A stretch of DNA of 64,000 bases from Winogradskyella luteola (GCF_019203985.1 NZ_JAGSPD010000001.1:186001-250000), one strand, 5' to 3'; shown: positions 17,621 to 26,908, counted from the stretch's first letter. The notes: a model not told the origin generated them from the letters alone. Numbers and translations: made by a program.

Positions 17621-18103
17621 TTACTTCTCACTACTTCTTACCAACTTCTCAAAATATTGAAACAATTCACCTTTAGTAATGCTCGCACCTTGCTGAATCA
17701 GTTTAAAAATATCCATATGCTTATCGTCTGAATATTCCTTTTTTGCATTAAAAAATTCAATATCATCAGACAGTAAATTGTCTCTCAACCACTGAAAACC
17801 TTCTTTAGTGGTTAAATCTACTTTATCTTCTTTTAACTTTAAGGCAATAAGATGCATATCCTTTGCTCTGCATTTAAAAAGATGTATCTGATTTGGGGAA
17901 ATATGCTCTAAAAATTCAACCTTATCCAAAACACCATACCAAACCAAATCGCTAAACACATCGAGTTCTTGTTCAGCAGCTTCTGGTTTATTCTTTTTAA
18001 TATCCTCCCACTCATCAGCGGTTATGGATTGTGTTGCTAAAAAATTGATGAATTCTTGATGTAATTCTTCAAACTGTTCTTTTGTTAATCTTGTGTATTT
18101 CAT
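17621..18103 (-). CDS. DUF6495 family protein
   Basis: A 160-residue soluble protein. The opening MKYTRLTKEQFEELHQEFINFLA and the segment ELDVFSDLVWYGVLDKVEFLEH are the conserved parts of the DUF6495 family, found almost only in Flavobacteriia. No function is known. Mostly helical, without signal peptide or membrane segment. It follows the GDPD-like gene by 51 bases on the same strand and may share its transcript. Confidence 0.75.
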   Translation of the reverse strand: MKYTRLTKEQFEELHQEFINFLATQSITADEWEDIKKNKPEAAEQELDVFSDLVWYGVLDKVEFLEHISPNQIHLFKCRAKDMHLIALKLKEDKVDLTTKEGFQWLRDNLLSDDIEFFNAKKEYSDDKHMDIFKLIQQGASITKGELFQYFEKLVRSSEK

Positions 18104-18154
18104 AAAAAACTTAGTTTTTCGCCTCGCACTAGACGCGAGGTTTCATTACTAATC

Positions 18155-19033
18155 CTATTGATTAATAGCCTTATACGCTTCAAAAGGTCTGTCGGTTGCT
18201 ATGACATCAATTCCTTTGTTTTGCCATTGCCTGTAAAGCTCATTGCCTTTTGCTTCAGCTTGTCTGTCTAAATTGCCCAATGTACCCAAAATGCAAACTA
18301 TATCTTGGTTATGCAATCTTTTATATAATGATTGATTAGATAATCGTGTACCGGTAAAAGCCAACATATTTTCAACTGGTATATTGGTTTCCAATAATCT
18401 ATCGAATTCTTTATGATTCCTTGCCGAAACAGACAATAACATTTCTGGTGCAAGGTTATATGCTGATTTAGCCTGTGCTACGTCATAAGTTATAATAATA
18501 CAAATATCTTCTGCTTTTGCTTCTTTTATAGCATTGATAACACTTTCTTGTTTTACACTACGCTTAATATCTACGGTTAACACGATATTATTTGTTTTGC
18601 ACCATTTTAAAACTTCTGAAAACAATGGGATTTTAGATTCTGTTAGGTTTCCATAATCATCAACCAAATTATACTTTTTTAGCTGATTAAAAGTCATATA
18701 CTTAATTGAGCCGCTTCCATTTGTTGTCCTGTCTATGGAATTATCGTGCATTAAAATAAGCTTACCATCTTTAGTCTGAGCCACATCAACTTCATAGATT
18801 GCAGAAATACTATCACTTATATACTTTAAAGTTTCGAGACAGTTCTCGGGATAATTTTTTAATCCCTTTCCTCCACGATGCACACTTATATTTGGGTAAT
18901 TTCCATTTGATGCTTTAAAGACTTCAATCAGTTTTGATTGTTTTGTCACATCTGCTACTTCTTCGACTTTAGAATCTTTACAACCAAAGAGACCAATAGC
19001 TAGAAAAAATATTATGTACCGTTTCATATTCAT
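18155..19033 (-). CDS. Glycerophosphodiester phosphodiesterase family lipoprotein
   Basis: A 292-residue protein with a lipobox (IGLFGCKDSK) and a GDPD TIM-barrel: ISVHRGG (catalytic His-Arg), YPENCLETL (metal Glu), YEVDVAQTKDGKLILMHDNSIDRTTNG (Glu-x-Asp metal site and the second catalytic His), and a C-terminal DVIATDRPFEAYKAI. It should hydrolyse glycerophosphodiesters to glycerol-3-phosphate in the periplasm or on the outer surface. Two in-frame ATGs are 6 bases apart; the first is given. Lies downstream of the ribosomal-protein operon but beyond a terminator. Confidence 0.85.
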   Translation of the reverse strand: MNMKRYIIFFLAIGLFGCKDSKVEEVADVTKQSKLIEVFKASNGNYPNISVHRGGKGLKNYPENCLETLKYISDSISAIYEVDVAQTKDGKLILMHDNSIDRTTNGSGSIKYMTFNQLKKYNLVDDYGNLTESKIPLFSEVLKWCKTNNIVLTVDIKRSVKQESVINAIKEAKAEDICIIITYDVAQAKSAYNLAPEMLLSVSARNHKEFDRLLETNIPVENMLAFTGTRLSNQSLYKRLHNQDIVCILGTLGNLDRQAEAKGNELYRQWQNKGIDVIATDRPFEAYKAINQ

Positions 19034-19131
19034 TGAAGTTTTTTGAGATACCGCTATTCAACAGCATTCGTTCAACTATAGTTTTCGCAAAATTTGCGCT
19101 GCCTTGATACAAAAAAAGTTTTACTCATAAA

Positions 19132-19159
19132 AAAACCGCTTAGCGAACTAAACGGTTTT
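19132..19159 (-). terminator. Terminator of the rpsF-rpsR-rplI operon
   Basis: A 12-base-pair stem with one mismatch (AAAACCGCTTAG / CTAAACGGTTTT, loop CGAA), 19 bases beyond the rplI stop, followed on the minus strand by a run of T. Confidence 0.85.
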
Positions 19160-19178
19160 AAATTATGCTATAATACAA

Positions 19179-19640
19179 TTAAGCTTCTGCTATAACTTCA
19201 AAAGTAAAGTCTACAGTTACCGATCTGTGCAATCTAATTGCAGCTTCGTACTGACCTAAACGCTTAATGTTACCACCATTGATAGAAATGTATTTTTTAT
19301 CAACTTCGTGACCTTCTTTTCGCAATGCCTCAGCTAAATCCATATTGGTAATAGAACCAAATAATTTATCACCAGCGGTTGCTCCTGTACCTGCTTTAGC
19401 AGTAATTTTTACGTCTAATCCTTTTAAGGCTTCAGCAGTTTTTTCTGCTTCTGCAATAATAGATTTTTCTTTATATGCGCGTTGCTTTAAAGTCTCTGCC
19501 AATACTTTCTTAGCAGAAGCAGTAGCCATTACAGCTTGACCTTGAGGAATTAAAAAATTTCTACCATAACCGTTCTTTACTGTTACAATATCGTCTTTAA
19601 ATCCTAAATTTTCAACGTCTTGTTTTAATATAAGTTCCAT
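19179..19640 (-). CDS. rplI: 50S ribosomal protein bL9
   Basis: A 153-residue protein. The N-terminal rRNA-binding domain starts MELILKQDVENLGFKDDIVTVKNGYGRNFLIPQG, which contains the conserved L9 signature. A long connecting helix and the C-terminal domain (KLFGSITNMDLAEAL) follow. Third gene of the S6-S18-L9 operon, 12 bases after rpsR, ending at a strong terminator. Confidence 0.97.
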   Translation of the reverse strand: MELILKQDVENLGFKDDIVTVKNGYGRNFLIPQGQAVMATASAKKVLAETLKQRAYKEKSIIAEAEKTAEALKGLDVKITAKAGTGATAGDKLFGSITNMDLAEALRKEGHEVDKKYISINGGNIKRLGQYEAAIRLHRSVTVDFTFEVIAEA

Positions 19641-19652
19641 TGTTATGATATT

Positions 19653-19949
19653 TTATTTTAATAAATCTGCAACATATGGCATTAAGGCTAAATGTCTAGC
19701 TCTCTTAACAGCCACAGATACTTTTCTTTGATACTTTAAAGACGTTCCTGTTAAACGTCTCGGTAATAATTTACCTTGTTCGTTTACAAAGCTCAATAAG
19801 AAATCTGGATCTTTGTAATCCACATACTTAATGCCAGACTTTTTAAAACGACAGTACTTCTTTTGTTTAGAAGTTTCTATATTTAAAGGAGTAAGATACC
19901 TGATCTCACCATCCTTTTTTCCTTTTGCTTGTTGTTCTATTGATGACAT
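19653..19949 (-). CDS. rpsR: 30S ribosomal protein bS18
   Basis: A 98-residue basic protein with the S18 core [24 protein letters not shown] and [34 protein letters not shown]. It binds 16S rRNA in the platform next to S6. Two bases separate it from rpsF, so translation is probably coupled. Confidence 0.97.
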   Translation of the reverse strand: MSSIEQQAKGKKDGEIRYLTPLNIETSKQKKYCRFKKSGIKYVDYKDPDFLLSFVNEQGKLLPRRLTGTSLKYQRKVSVAVKRARHLALMPYVADLLK

Positions 19950-19951
19950 AA

Positions 19952-20290
19952 TTACGCTTTTTGTTTGTTTCTATCTCTTCTTTTATCAGCCCAAGCCGCA
20001 GCGTGCTTGTCTAACTTTACAGTTAAGTAACGCATAAAACGCTCATCACGTCTAAACTCTACTTCTAATTCTTCTATCGCCTCACCAGCAACAGTGTAAT
20101 CAAATAAGTGATAAAAACCACTCTTTTTGTTTTGGATTGGATAAGCTAATTTCTTTAAGCCCCAATCTTCTTTAGCGGTCATCTTTGCTCCTTTAGAAAC
20201 GAGGAAATCCTCATATTTCTTTACTGTCTCCTTTATCTGATCTTCAGATAAAACGGGATTTAAGATGAAAACAGTTTCGTAACGATTCAT
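19952..20290 (-). CDS. rpsF: 30S ribosomal protein bS6
   Basis: A 112-residue protein with the S6 fold: [45 protein letters not shown] and [17 protein letters not shown]. First gene of the rpsF-rpsR-rplI operon. It forms a heterodimer with S18 on the 30S platform. A canonical promoter lies 34 bases upstream of its ATG. In many bacteria the S6-S18 complex represses its own mRNA; no leader structure for that was identified here. Confidence 0.97.
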   Translation of the reverse strand: MNRYETVFILNPVLSEDQIKETVKKYEDFLVSKGAKMTAKEDWGLKKLAYPIQNKKSGFYHLFDYTVAGEAIEELEVEFRRDERFMRYLTVKLDKHAAAWADKRRDRNKQKA

Positions 20291-20323
20291 AAAAATTTTA
20301 TTTGTTTATTGTTAAAACGGCTG

Positions 20324-20355
20324 CAAAAATACGCATTAATTCTAATTCTGGCAAC
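20324..20355 (-). promoter_or_regulatory. Promoter of rpsF-rpsR-rplI
   Basis: On the minus strand: GTTG (20352-20355), a 20-base spacer, TATTTTTG (20324-20331). The -7 box fits the Bacteroidota consensus perfectly; the -33 box matches 3 of 4. Confidence 0.6.
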
Positions 20356-20428
20356 GTTTTTGCCTGTAAAAATCACGAATAAATTCAATATTAAAGAATG
20401 TGTTAAATTTTACACTTTGTCGGTAAAA

Positions 20429-20460
20429 TTTGTTTTTTAACCGAAATTATTGTACTATTG
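20429..20460 (+). promoter_or_regulatory. Promoter of the LytTR regulator gene
   Basis: TTTG (20429-20432), a 20-base spacer, TACTATTG (20453-20460), close to TTTG-N20-TAnnTTTG with one mismatch in the -7 box. The ATG follows 32 bases later. Confidence 0.5.
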
Positions 20461-20492
20461 TCGATATCTTAACCTAATAAAATATTAATGTT

Positions 20493-21188
20493 ATGACTTT
20501 AAACTGTGTAGTTGTTGATGATTCTGCGATTCAGCGTCTCTCTATAGTAAAGTTAATCGAGAATCATTCTTCGCTTAACCTTATTGCAGAGTACAGTAGT
20601 GCGTTAGAAACAAAAAACGGTCTTAATACACATAAAGTAGATCTTATCTTCTTAGATATAGAGATGCCTGTATTAAACGGTTTTGAGCTCTTGGATGTAC
20701 TCAACAACAAACCCCAAATTATTTTTGTTACTGGTAAAACCGAATATGCTTTTAAAGCATTTAATTACGATGCTACCGACTATCTTCAAAAACCAATCAC
20801 CAAAGAACGTTTTAATACTGCCGTAGAAAAAGCTATTGAGCAGCATAAATTAAAATTAGATTTCAACGAAACTGATGGCGAACATATCTTTGTAAAGAGT
20901 AATCTTAAAAAACGTAAAGTTTATATTAAGGATATTAAGTGGATTGAAGCTTTAGGCGATTATGTAAAAGTCGTAACAGAAGAAAACAGCCTTGTGGTAT
21001 TATCTACTATGAAAGCTTTTGAAAAAGAGTTACCTGAAGGAAAATTTTTAAGAATTCACAAATCCTACATTGTGAATTTAGATAAGATTGACCGATTTAA
21101 CAGTAAAAACGTTGAAGTTGGTGCTTATGAGATTCCATTGAGTCGAAATAAAAAGACACAATTGGTTGATGCTTTGAATAATATGTAA
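20493..21188 (+). CDS. LytTR-family response regulator (orphan)
   Basis: A 231-residue protein: receiver domain (about 1-120; acidic pair VVVDDS, phosphoacceptor Asp55 in DLIFLDIEMPVLNG, conserved Lys in DYLQKPITKERF) and LytTR DNA-binding domain (about 135-231; IKWIEALGDYVKVVT, FLRIHKSYIVNLDKI). It should bind promoter DNA when phosphorylated by a 7TMR/LytS-type kinase. No kinase gene is adjacent, so its input is unknown. Monocistronic with its own promoter and terminator. Confidence 0.9.
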   Translation: MTLNCVVVDDSAIQRLSIVKLIENHSSLNLIAEYSSALETKNGLNTHKVDLIFLDIEMPVLNGFELLDVLNNKPQIIFVTGKTEYAFKAFNYDATDYLQKPITKERFNTAVEKAIEQHKLKLDFNETDGEHIFVKSNLKKRKVYIKDIKWIEALGDYVKVVTEENSLVVLSTMKAFEKELPEGKFLRIHKSYIVNLDKIDRFNSKNVEVGAYEIPLSRNKKTQLVDALNNM

Positions 21189-21231
21189 ACTATTACTTTA
21201 TAATTTAAAGCATTACATTATAGTTTATTTA

Positions 21232-21272
21232 AATCTCAGTCCCGACAACAATCTTAGGGATTGGGATTTTTT
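21232..21272 (+). terminator. Intrinsic terminator of the LytTR gene
   Basis: A 12-base-pair stem with two G-U pairs (AATCTCAGTCCC at 21232-21243 with GGGATTGGGATT at 21257-21268, 13-base loop), running into TTTTTT. Confidence 0.65.
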
Positions 21273-21447
21273 GTTTTGCACCTTTACATGTTGATATATA
21301 CTGTGACTTCAAGTGAATTTTGTGACTACTAATGCACTAAATTTGTATTGAGGAGCAAGTTTCGAATTCAAAAATAGTTCTCGATACAATTTTTCATTCT
21401 TCAAAATCACTCGAACTGACAAAATACTTAGTTTTTAAAAGGTTCTT

Positions 21448-23877
21448 TTAATAATTATCCACATTCAGCACTACTCTAACTGACTTAAAATCTTTAACCG
21501 CATTAAAACTATTATCAATCTTCTTAATTGCTTCTTTTGTTTTTGCCAAAGATTGTTTCTGAGGAATCTTAACCAAGATATTTTTATTGTATAGATTTCT
21601 AATTCGGGAAATAGGTGGAAATTCTGGCCCAAGAACATTAGCTCTAAAAACCTGACGAAGTGACTTAGCGTACCAATCTGCCGCCAAATTCACACGATTA
21701 TAATCCTTATGCTTAAATGTAATCTTAATCAACCTATAAATCGGTGGATATTTATAATTATACCGATCATTCATCTGCTCAGCATACATCTCCTTATAAG
21801 AATTTGTAGATACCTGTTGTAAAATATTATGATGTGGATTATAGGTTTGTATCAACACTTTTCCTCTTATATCCGTTCGTCCTGCTCTACCTGATACTTG
21901 CGTCATTAATTGATAACTGCGCTCATGCGCTCTAAAATCTGGAAAGTTGAGCAAATTATCCGCATTCATAATACCAACCAACTTTACATGTCTAAAATCC
22001 AAGCCTTTTGTCAGCATTTGTGTACCCACTAAAATATCAACTTCGCGCTGCTCAAAACTTGTAATGATCTTTTCGAAACCATACTTCCCTCGTGTTGTAT
22101 CCAAATCCATACGTGCCACTTTTTTTTCAGGGAATAAAACCTTCACCTCTTCTTCTATCTGTTCGGTTCCAAAACCCTTTGTGTCTAAAGTTTGATTTCC
22201 ACAGGCTTGACAACTCTTTAACATGGCCGAATTATAACCACAATAATGGCAGCGCAACTGATCCCTATACTGATGATACGTTAAGCTGACATCACAATTA
22301 GGACATTGTGGCGAATTACCACATGTAGTACATTCTACAATAGGCGAAAACCCTCTTCTATTCTGAAAAAGAATGATTTGAAAGCCTTGTTCTAAGGTTT
22401 CTGTCATTTCTTCTATCAATCGATCAGAAAAATGCCCTTTCATGCGTTTGCGCTTATACTTATCAGCGAGATCCACCAATTCAACATCTGGCATCAATAC
22501 ATTATTATAACGTATCCTTAATTCCACCAAGCCATATTTACCTTCACTTGCATTAAAATAACTTTCTAAGCTTGGCGTAGCCGAACCCAACAGTGTTTTA
22601 GCTTGATGCATATTTGCCAATACTATAGCTGCATCTCTGGCATGATAACGCGGTGCAGGATCGAATTGTTTATAGGATTGCTCGTGTTCTTCGTCGACAA
22701 TGATTAAACCTAAATTACGGAATGGCAATAACAATGACGAACGTGCACCAATAATAATTTGGGCTTTTTCTGAGTTGTTCAACATATTACTCCACACCTC
22801 TACCCGCTCATTACCAGAATATCTACTGTGAAATACAGCCACTTTATTGCCAAAATAATCTTGTAATCGCTGAACTAATTGCGTGGTAAGAGCAATCTCT
22901 GGTAATAGATACAGAATCTGTTTTCCTTGTTCTAGTTGCTTTTGAATTAGCTGCACATAGATTTCTGTCTTACCAGATGAAGTGACGCCATGCAGCAATG
23001 TAACCGATCGGGTTTTAAAAGCAGTTTCAATTTGATTGAAGGCTTCCGATTGTGCTTCGCTTAATATTTTAGAGTCAGCATCACCTTCTCCTTTAAACTG
23101 AATACGATCAGTTTTTATATGATATTCTTCTAAAACACCTTTATCTACCAACGCTTTAACAACAGCCGAAGACGATCCGCTTCGTTCCCTTAATTCTGAA
23201 ACTTTTATGGGTTTGTTATCAGAAGCTTCTAATGTAAATAGTGTTAAAATCACTTCACGCTGTTTTGGCGCTCTACTGAGGATTTGTAGAAGATCTTGAA
23301 GTTTTTCTTCAGGCTTATGGTTGTGGTGAAGTTTTACATAGCGCACTAATTTAGGCTGGTATTTTTCATAGAGCTCTTCTTGAAGATCTAATACTCCTTT
23401 TTCTACTAAACCATTAATAACAGGCAATACACGCTTCTTATCTAAAATTGATATTACATCTTGGATCTTTAAGGATGATTGATATTGCAAGGCTTCATAA
23501 ATTAAAAATTCGTCATCTTTTAATTCTGAATCTTCAATTTTAGTTTTTTCGTTTTTAGAAATAATGGTTTCACTTTCTAAAATAAAAGCATTTGGCATTG
23601 CAGCTCGCATTACTTCACCAATGCTGCACATGTAATAGTCAGCAATCCATTCCCATTGCTTTAATTGAATTTCTGTAATAACTGGGGTTTCATCTAATAT
23701 TTGATGAATGGTCTTAGCTTCGTAAGCTAGTGGTGGATTGTTGTGAATGTTGTAAGCTAAAGCCGTATAAATTTTGCTCTTACCAAAAGGTACAGCAACA
23801 CGCATTCCTGATTTTAAGAATTTAGCTTCAGCTTCTGTAATATGATACGTAAAGGCTTTTTGAAGCGGGATTGGCAA
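21448..23877 (-). CDS. priA: Primosomal protein N' (replication-restart helicase)
   Basis: An 809-residue DEAH helicase from TTG 23877. Motifs: LLHGVTSSGKTEIYVQLI (Walker A), IIVDEEHEQSYKQ (Walker B), and a zinc region with eight cysteines in paired CxxC motifs (CTTCG, CPNC, CHYCG, CQACG). It restarts stalled forks by loading the replisome. The conserved N-terminus of the family (MYFIDVILPIPL) is matched further upstream as YFLDVILPIPLQ, but the codon in place of the initial ATG is ATT (23896-23898), preceded by an in-frame TAA inside an 8-bp tandem repeat. Either ATT or TTG must serve as start. Confidence 0.93.
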   Translation of the reverse strand: MPIPLQKAFTYHITEAEAKFLKSGMRVAVPFGKSKIYTALAYNIHNNPPLAYEAKTIHQILDETPVITEIQLKQWEWIADYYMCSIGEVMRAAMPNAFILESETIISKNEKTKIEDSELKDDEFLIYEALQYQSSLKIQDVISILDKKRVLPVINGLVEKGVLDLQEELYEKYQPKLVRYVKLHHNHKPEEKLQDLLQILSRAPKQREVILTLFTLEASDNKPIKVSELRERSGSSSAVVKALVDKGVLEEYHIKTDRIQFKGEGDADSKILSEAQSEAFNQIETAFKTRSVTLLHGVTSSGKTEIYVQLIQKQLEQGKQILYLLPEIALTTQLVQRLQDYFGNKVAVFHSRYSGNERVEVWSNMLNNSEKAQIIIGARSSLLLPFRNLGLIIVDEEHEQSYKQFDPAPRYHARDAAIVLANMHQAKTLLGSATPSLESYFNASEGKYGLVELRIRYNNVLMPDVELVDLADKYKRKRMKGHFSDRLIEEMTETLEQGFQIILFQNRRGFSPIVECTTCGNSPQCPNCDVSLTYHQYRDQLRCHYCGYNSAMLKSCQACGNQTLDTKGFGTEQIEEEVKVLFPEKKVARMDLDTTRGKYGFEKIITSFEQREVDILVGTQMLTKGLDFRHVKLVGIMNADNLLNFPDFRAHERSYQLMTQVSGRAGRTDIRGKVLIQTYNPHHNILQQVSTNSYKEMYAEQMNDRYNYKYPPIYRLIKITFKHKDYNRVNLAADWYAKSLRQVFRANVLGPEFPPISRIRNLYNKNILVKIPQKQSLAKTKEAIKKIDNSFNAVKDFKSVRVVLNVDNY

Positions 23878-23900
23878 TATGACATCTAAAAAATAAATAG

Positions 23901-23956
23901 GTGTTTAGGTGTTTAGGTGTTTAGGTGTTTAGGTGTTTAGGTGTTTAGGTGTTTAG
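23901..23956. repeat. 8-bp tandem repeat (GTGTTTAG x7) in the priA leader
   Basis: Seven perfect copies of GTGTTTAG (CTAAACAC in the priA sense), ending 2 bases before the ATT that sits where the priA start codon is expected. Perfection over 56 bp suggests recent expansion and likely length variation. Confidence 0.95.
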
Positions 23957-23988
23957 GCAAGTACTTAAGAAAAGTTATTCTACAATAA

Positions 23989-24027
23989 ACTTATTACTTT
24001 ATACTTATTACTTTATACTTATTACTA
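23989..24027. repeat. 14-bp tandem repeat (x2.8)
   Basis: ACTTATTACTTTAT twice, then ACTTATTACTA, between the DUF2147 stop (24030) and the 8-bp repeat. Together the two arrays fill about two thirds of the DUF2147-priA spacer. Confidence 0.85.
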
Positions 24028-24029
24028 TG

Positions 24030-24449
24030 TTAATCAACGCGTTCCCAGTATTGGGTTTTATAGAAGAATGCTACATAACCTCTTACTTGCAAGGTGTCTT
24101 CATCTTCTTCTATTTTCAATCGGCATTTATAGACTTTTCCATTCTCTGGATTGAGAATAGTTCCTCCCTCATAAGCTTCATCATCTTTTTTTAATCCATC
24201 AATAATGACCATACCTAAAACTGGTTTGTCTTTTTTATCGTCTTCGCATTTACTACAAATTGCATCTCTGTTATCAGTAAGTATATCAACTATTTTTCCA
24301 TAGACTTTACCGTCATTTTCGTAAATCTCAACTATGGATTTGGTTTCGCCAGTTTCATCATCAATAGTTTTCCATTTACCAAAAATATTTTGAGCAGAAC
24401 TAAAATTAAAGCCTGCTACAACAAGTATTACAAATACTATTCTATTCAT
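24030..24449 (-). CDS. DUF2147 domain secreted protein
   Basis: A 139-residue protein with a signal peptide (ending FSSAQ). The DUF2147 pattern is clear: IFGKWKTIDDETGETKSIVEIYENDGKVYGKIV, a CSKC pair, GGTILNPENGKVYKC and a C-terminal VRGYVAFFYKTQYWERV. Small beta-barrel-like exported proteins of unknown function. Its ATG overlaps the end of the BrkB-like gene by 8 bases, so the two are translationally coupled. Confidence 0.85.
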   Translation of the reverse strand: MNRIVFVILVVAGFNFSSAQNIFGKWKTIDDETGETKSIVEIYENDGKVYGKIVDILTDNRDAICSKCEDDKKDKPVLGMVIIDGLKKDDEAYEGGTILNPENGKVYKCRLKIEEDEDTLQVRGYVAFFYKTQYWERVD

Positions 24450-25386
24450 TATTATTAATTTTTCGTAATCGCCTCAACGAGGCATTAAGTTCATAACCTA
24501 AAAGTAGAATATTGGAATTTAACCATAGATACAACAACAGTATTAAAAGAGCCCCTACGGAACCATATAACTTATTATACTGCGAAAAATTATCTATATA
24601 TATACCAAATAAATAAGATGTGAGAATAATCAATAAAGTTGTTAGTAAGGCTCCAATAGAAAAAAACCGAGTATTACGACCTTCTTTAGTTCCGAAATAA
24701 TAAAGTGTGGCTGTTGCCAAATATACCATGATTATAAAAAACAGATACTTAACAAATACAATCCAACCCACTCCTTTATCACTTAAGGTTTCACCGCTTA
24801 AACTCTCATAAAGAGGACTAAGGATATATATTTGAAAATAGCCAAAAACAGCTACTGTGAGCAACAATAAAAATGCTAGTATAAGTGCTATGCTAAGTGC
24901 AAAAACGTACTGTTTAAAGACATTTCTATACAGCTGCCTGTGATAAGAACTTTCAAAACCTGAAAAAACAGCGTTTACACCATTTGCCATTAAAAAAATT
25001 GATAACAGAAAAACAGAAGAAATAAGACCTGTACTACTATTAGTCTTAATGTCATCAAAAATATAACCAAAAAAGAATTCTGATGTTTGCGGTGGTAAGA
25101 AGGAGTTCAAAAAGTCTTCGAATTGATCTGGAAAACCATTAATTGGAATATACGGTATAACTATAATTACAAACAACAAAAATGGAAATATCGCCGTAAA
25201 AAAACTAAATGCAATGGCACTTGCTCTTGTGGTCAAAGCCCCTTTTACAATACCCATTATGTAAAGCTCTAACAGATCGTAAATAGATAAACCTTCAAAA
25301 CCTGGTAATCTAATTTGCTTAAAAAAGCGAACGACTATATTAAGTACAGGAATTTTATCGAGTTTATCTTCAATGGGTTTGGTCAT
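24442..25386 (-). CDS. YihY/BrkB family inner-membrane protein
   Basis: A 314-residue protein with about six helices and the family landmarks TTRASAIAFSFFTAIFPFLLF, FMANGVNAVFSGFE and LYGSVGALLILLLYLWLNSNILLLGYELNA. Once annotated as ribonuclease BN by mistake, the family is now regarded as putative transporters of unknown substrate. Overlaps DUF2147 downstream. Confidence 0.9.
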   Translation of the reverse strand: MTKPIEDKLDKIPVLNIVVRFFKQIRLPGFEGLSIYDLLELYIMGIVKGALTTRASAIAFSFFTAIFPFLLFVIIVIPYIPINGFPDQFEDFLNSFLPPQTSEFFFGYIFDDIKTNSSTGLISSVFLLSIFLMANGVNAVFSGFESSYHRQLYRNVFKQYVFALSIALILAFLLLLTVAVFGYFQIYILSPLYESLSGETLSDKGVGWIVFVKYLFFIIMVYLATATLYYFGTKEGRNTRFFSIGALLTTLLIILTSYLFGIYIDNFSQYNKLYGSVGALLILLLYLWLNSNILLLGYELNASLRRLRKINNNE

Positions 25387-25460
25387 GCAACAAATTAAGA
25401 TTTATAGTTTACGATATCAGATATTTAACTGAAGTCTGCGACTGTACATTGCAAACTGAA

Positions 25461-26318
25461 TTATAATGCTTTTAGGCTTAAATCCATATTGTACACAGAA
25501 TGTGTCAACGCACCAGATGAAATATAATCCACACCACACTCAGCATAATGCCTTACGGTCTTTTCATTAATTCCACCCGAAGATTCCGTTAAACATTGCT
25601 CACCAATTAGCTTTATTGCTTTGCGTGTATCCTCATAGTTAAAGTTATCTATAAGAATACGATAGACACCTCCACAGTCTAAAATGGCTTTGATTTCCTC
25701 TAAATTTCTAGCCTCAACGATGATTTTTAAATCACGATTGGTGTCCTTTAAATACTGCTTAGTCAAGTTGATGGCTCTTGCTACACCACCAGCAAAATCA
25801 ATATGATTATCCTTAAGCATTATCATATCGTACAGCGCAAATCTATGATTCTCACCACCACCAATTTTTACGGCCCACTTTTCCAAAGCTCTAATTCCAG
25901 GTGTAGTTTTACGTGTGTCTAATATTTTTGTCCCTGTCCCTTCCAACAAATCAACAAACGTCTTTGTTTTGGTAGCAATAGCACTCATGCGTTGCATAGC
26001 ATTCAATACCAAGCGCTCAGCTTTAAGAATAGATTGCGAAGCTCCTTCTACATAAAGCACAATATCTCCGTATTTTACTTCGCTACCATCTCCGATTAAC
26101 GTTTCTACTTTCATATTTTCATCCACATAAGCAAAGACTTGTTTGGCAAATTCAACACCAGCAATAATACCTTTATCTTTTACTAAAAGTTTAGCTTTCC
26201 CCATCGCTGTCGCAGGAATACATGCCAACGAGCTATGATCACCATCTCCAACATCTTCTCTTATGGCATTAACAATAATTCCTTCTATTTCTTTATTAAA
26301 TTGTTCTTTTGAAATCAT
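25461..26318 (-). CDS. nadC: Nicotinate-nucleotide pyrophosphorylase (carboxylating)
   Basis: A 285-residue quinolinate phosphoribosyltransferase of NAD synthesis: quinolinate + PRPP to nicotinate mononucleotide + CO2. Motifs: EDVGDGDHSSLACIP, LNAMQRMSAIATKT, ILDTRKTTPGIRALEKWAVKIGGGENHRFALYDMIMLKDNHI and the C-terminal YISSGALTHS. Normal length. Same strand as the BrkB-like gene with a 74-bp gap; an operon is possible but not shown. Confidence 0.95.
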   Translation of the reverse strand: MISKEQFNKEIEGIIVNAIREDVGDGDHSSLACIPATAMGKAKLLVKDKGIIAGVEFAKQVFAYVDENMKVETLIGDGSEVKYGDIVLYVEGASQSILKAERLVLNAMQRMSAIATKTKTFVDLLEGTGTKILDTRKTTPGIRALEKWAVKIGGGENHRFALYDMIMLKDNHIDFAGGVARAINLTKQYLKDTNRDLKIIVEARNLEEIKAILDCGGVYRILIDNFNYEDTRKAIKLIGEQCLTESSGGINEKTVRHYAECGVDYISSGALTHSVYNMDLSLKAL

Positions 26319-26425
26319 TTATATTGTTATTTGATGTAAAAATAGCAATAGATTATTGATTATATCAATAGAAATGTTACAACTTTTGGCATTTCTCGTC
26401 TTAACTATATACCAATATATAAATT

Positions 26426-26908
26426 ATGTCATTTCTCGAAAAAACTCACAAAAAGATTTATGGCAAAGGGGTTTTTATTGCTTTTACTTGGCTTACAAGA
26501 ATTCTACTAGCTATAGCTTTTATGCCCTCTGGTTTTACCAAATTAGTAGGCAATAGATTTACATCAATTTCTGTAGAGGATCCTGTAGGGTTCTTCTTTG
26601 AAGCTATTTACCAGACAGGTTGGTATTGGAATTTTCTTGGTGCAACACAACTATTAGTAGCCTTACTTTTATTGATACCACGTACATCATTCTTGGCATC
26701 ACTACTTTACTTTCCTATAATTATAAATATATTCCTTATGGTCACCTCAATGCATTTTACTGGTACGCCAATTGTAGCAGGCCTTATGCTGCTTGGAAAT
26801 ATTTATCTTATACTTTGGGATTACAACAAGCTAAAAAAATCATTTCTAACATTTTTCAAAAATCTAACCCAACAACTTCTATTTAAGATTGTAAATTTGT
26901 GGTTATGA
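26426..26908 (+). CDS. DoxX-family membrane protein
   Basis: A 160-residue protein with four helices. LTRILLAIAFMPSGFTKLVGNRF and GWYWNFLGATQLLVALLLLIPRTSFLASLLYFPII match the DoxX pattern. Function unknown; relatives are linked to thiosulfate oxidation or redox stress elsewhere. Its stop codon overlaps the rlmH start (ATGA), so the two genes are coupled. Confidence 0.75.
   Translation: MSFLEKTHKKIYGKGVFIAFTWLTRILLAIAFMPSGFTKLVGNRFTSISVEDPVGFFFEAIYQTGWYWNFLGATQLLVALLLLIPRTSFLASLLYFPIIINIFLMVTSMHFTGTPIVAGLMLLGNIYLILWDYNKLKKSFLTFFKNLTQQLLFKIVNLWL

Noticed and set aside
26620..26886. 88-codon frame overlapping the DoxX gene
   Set aside because: Out of frame with a clear four-helix protein; its Tyr-rich translation is a shadow.
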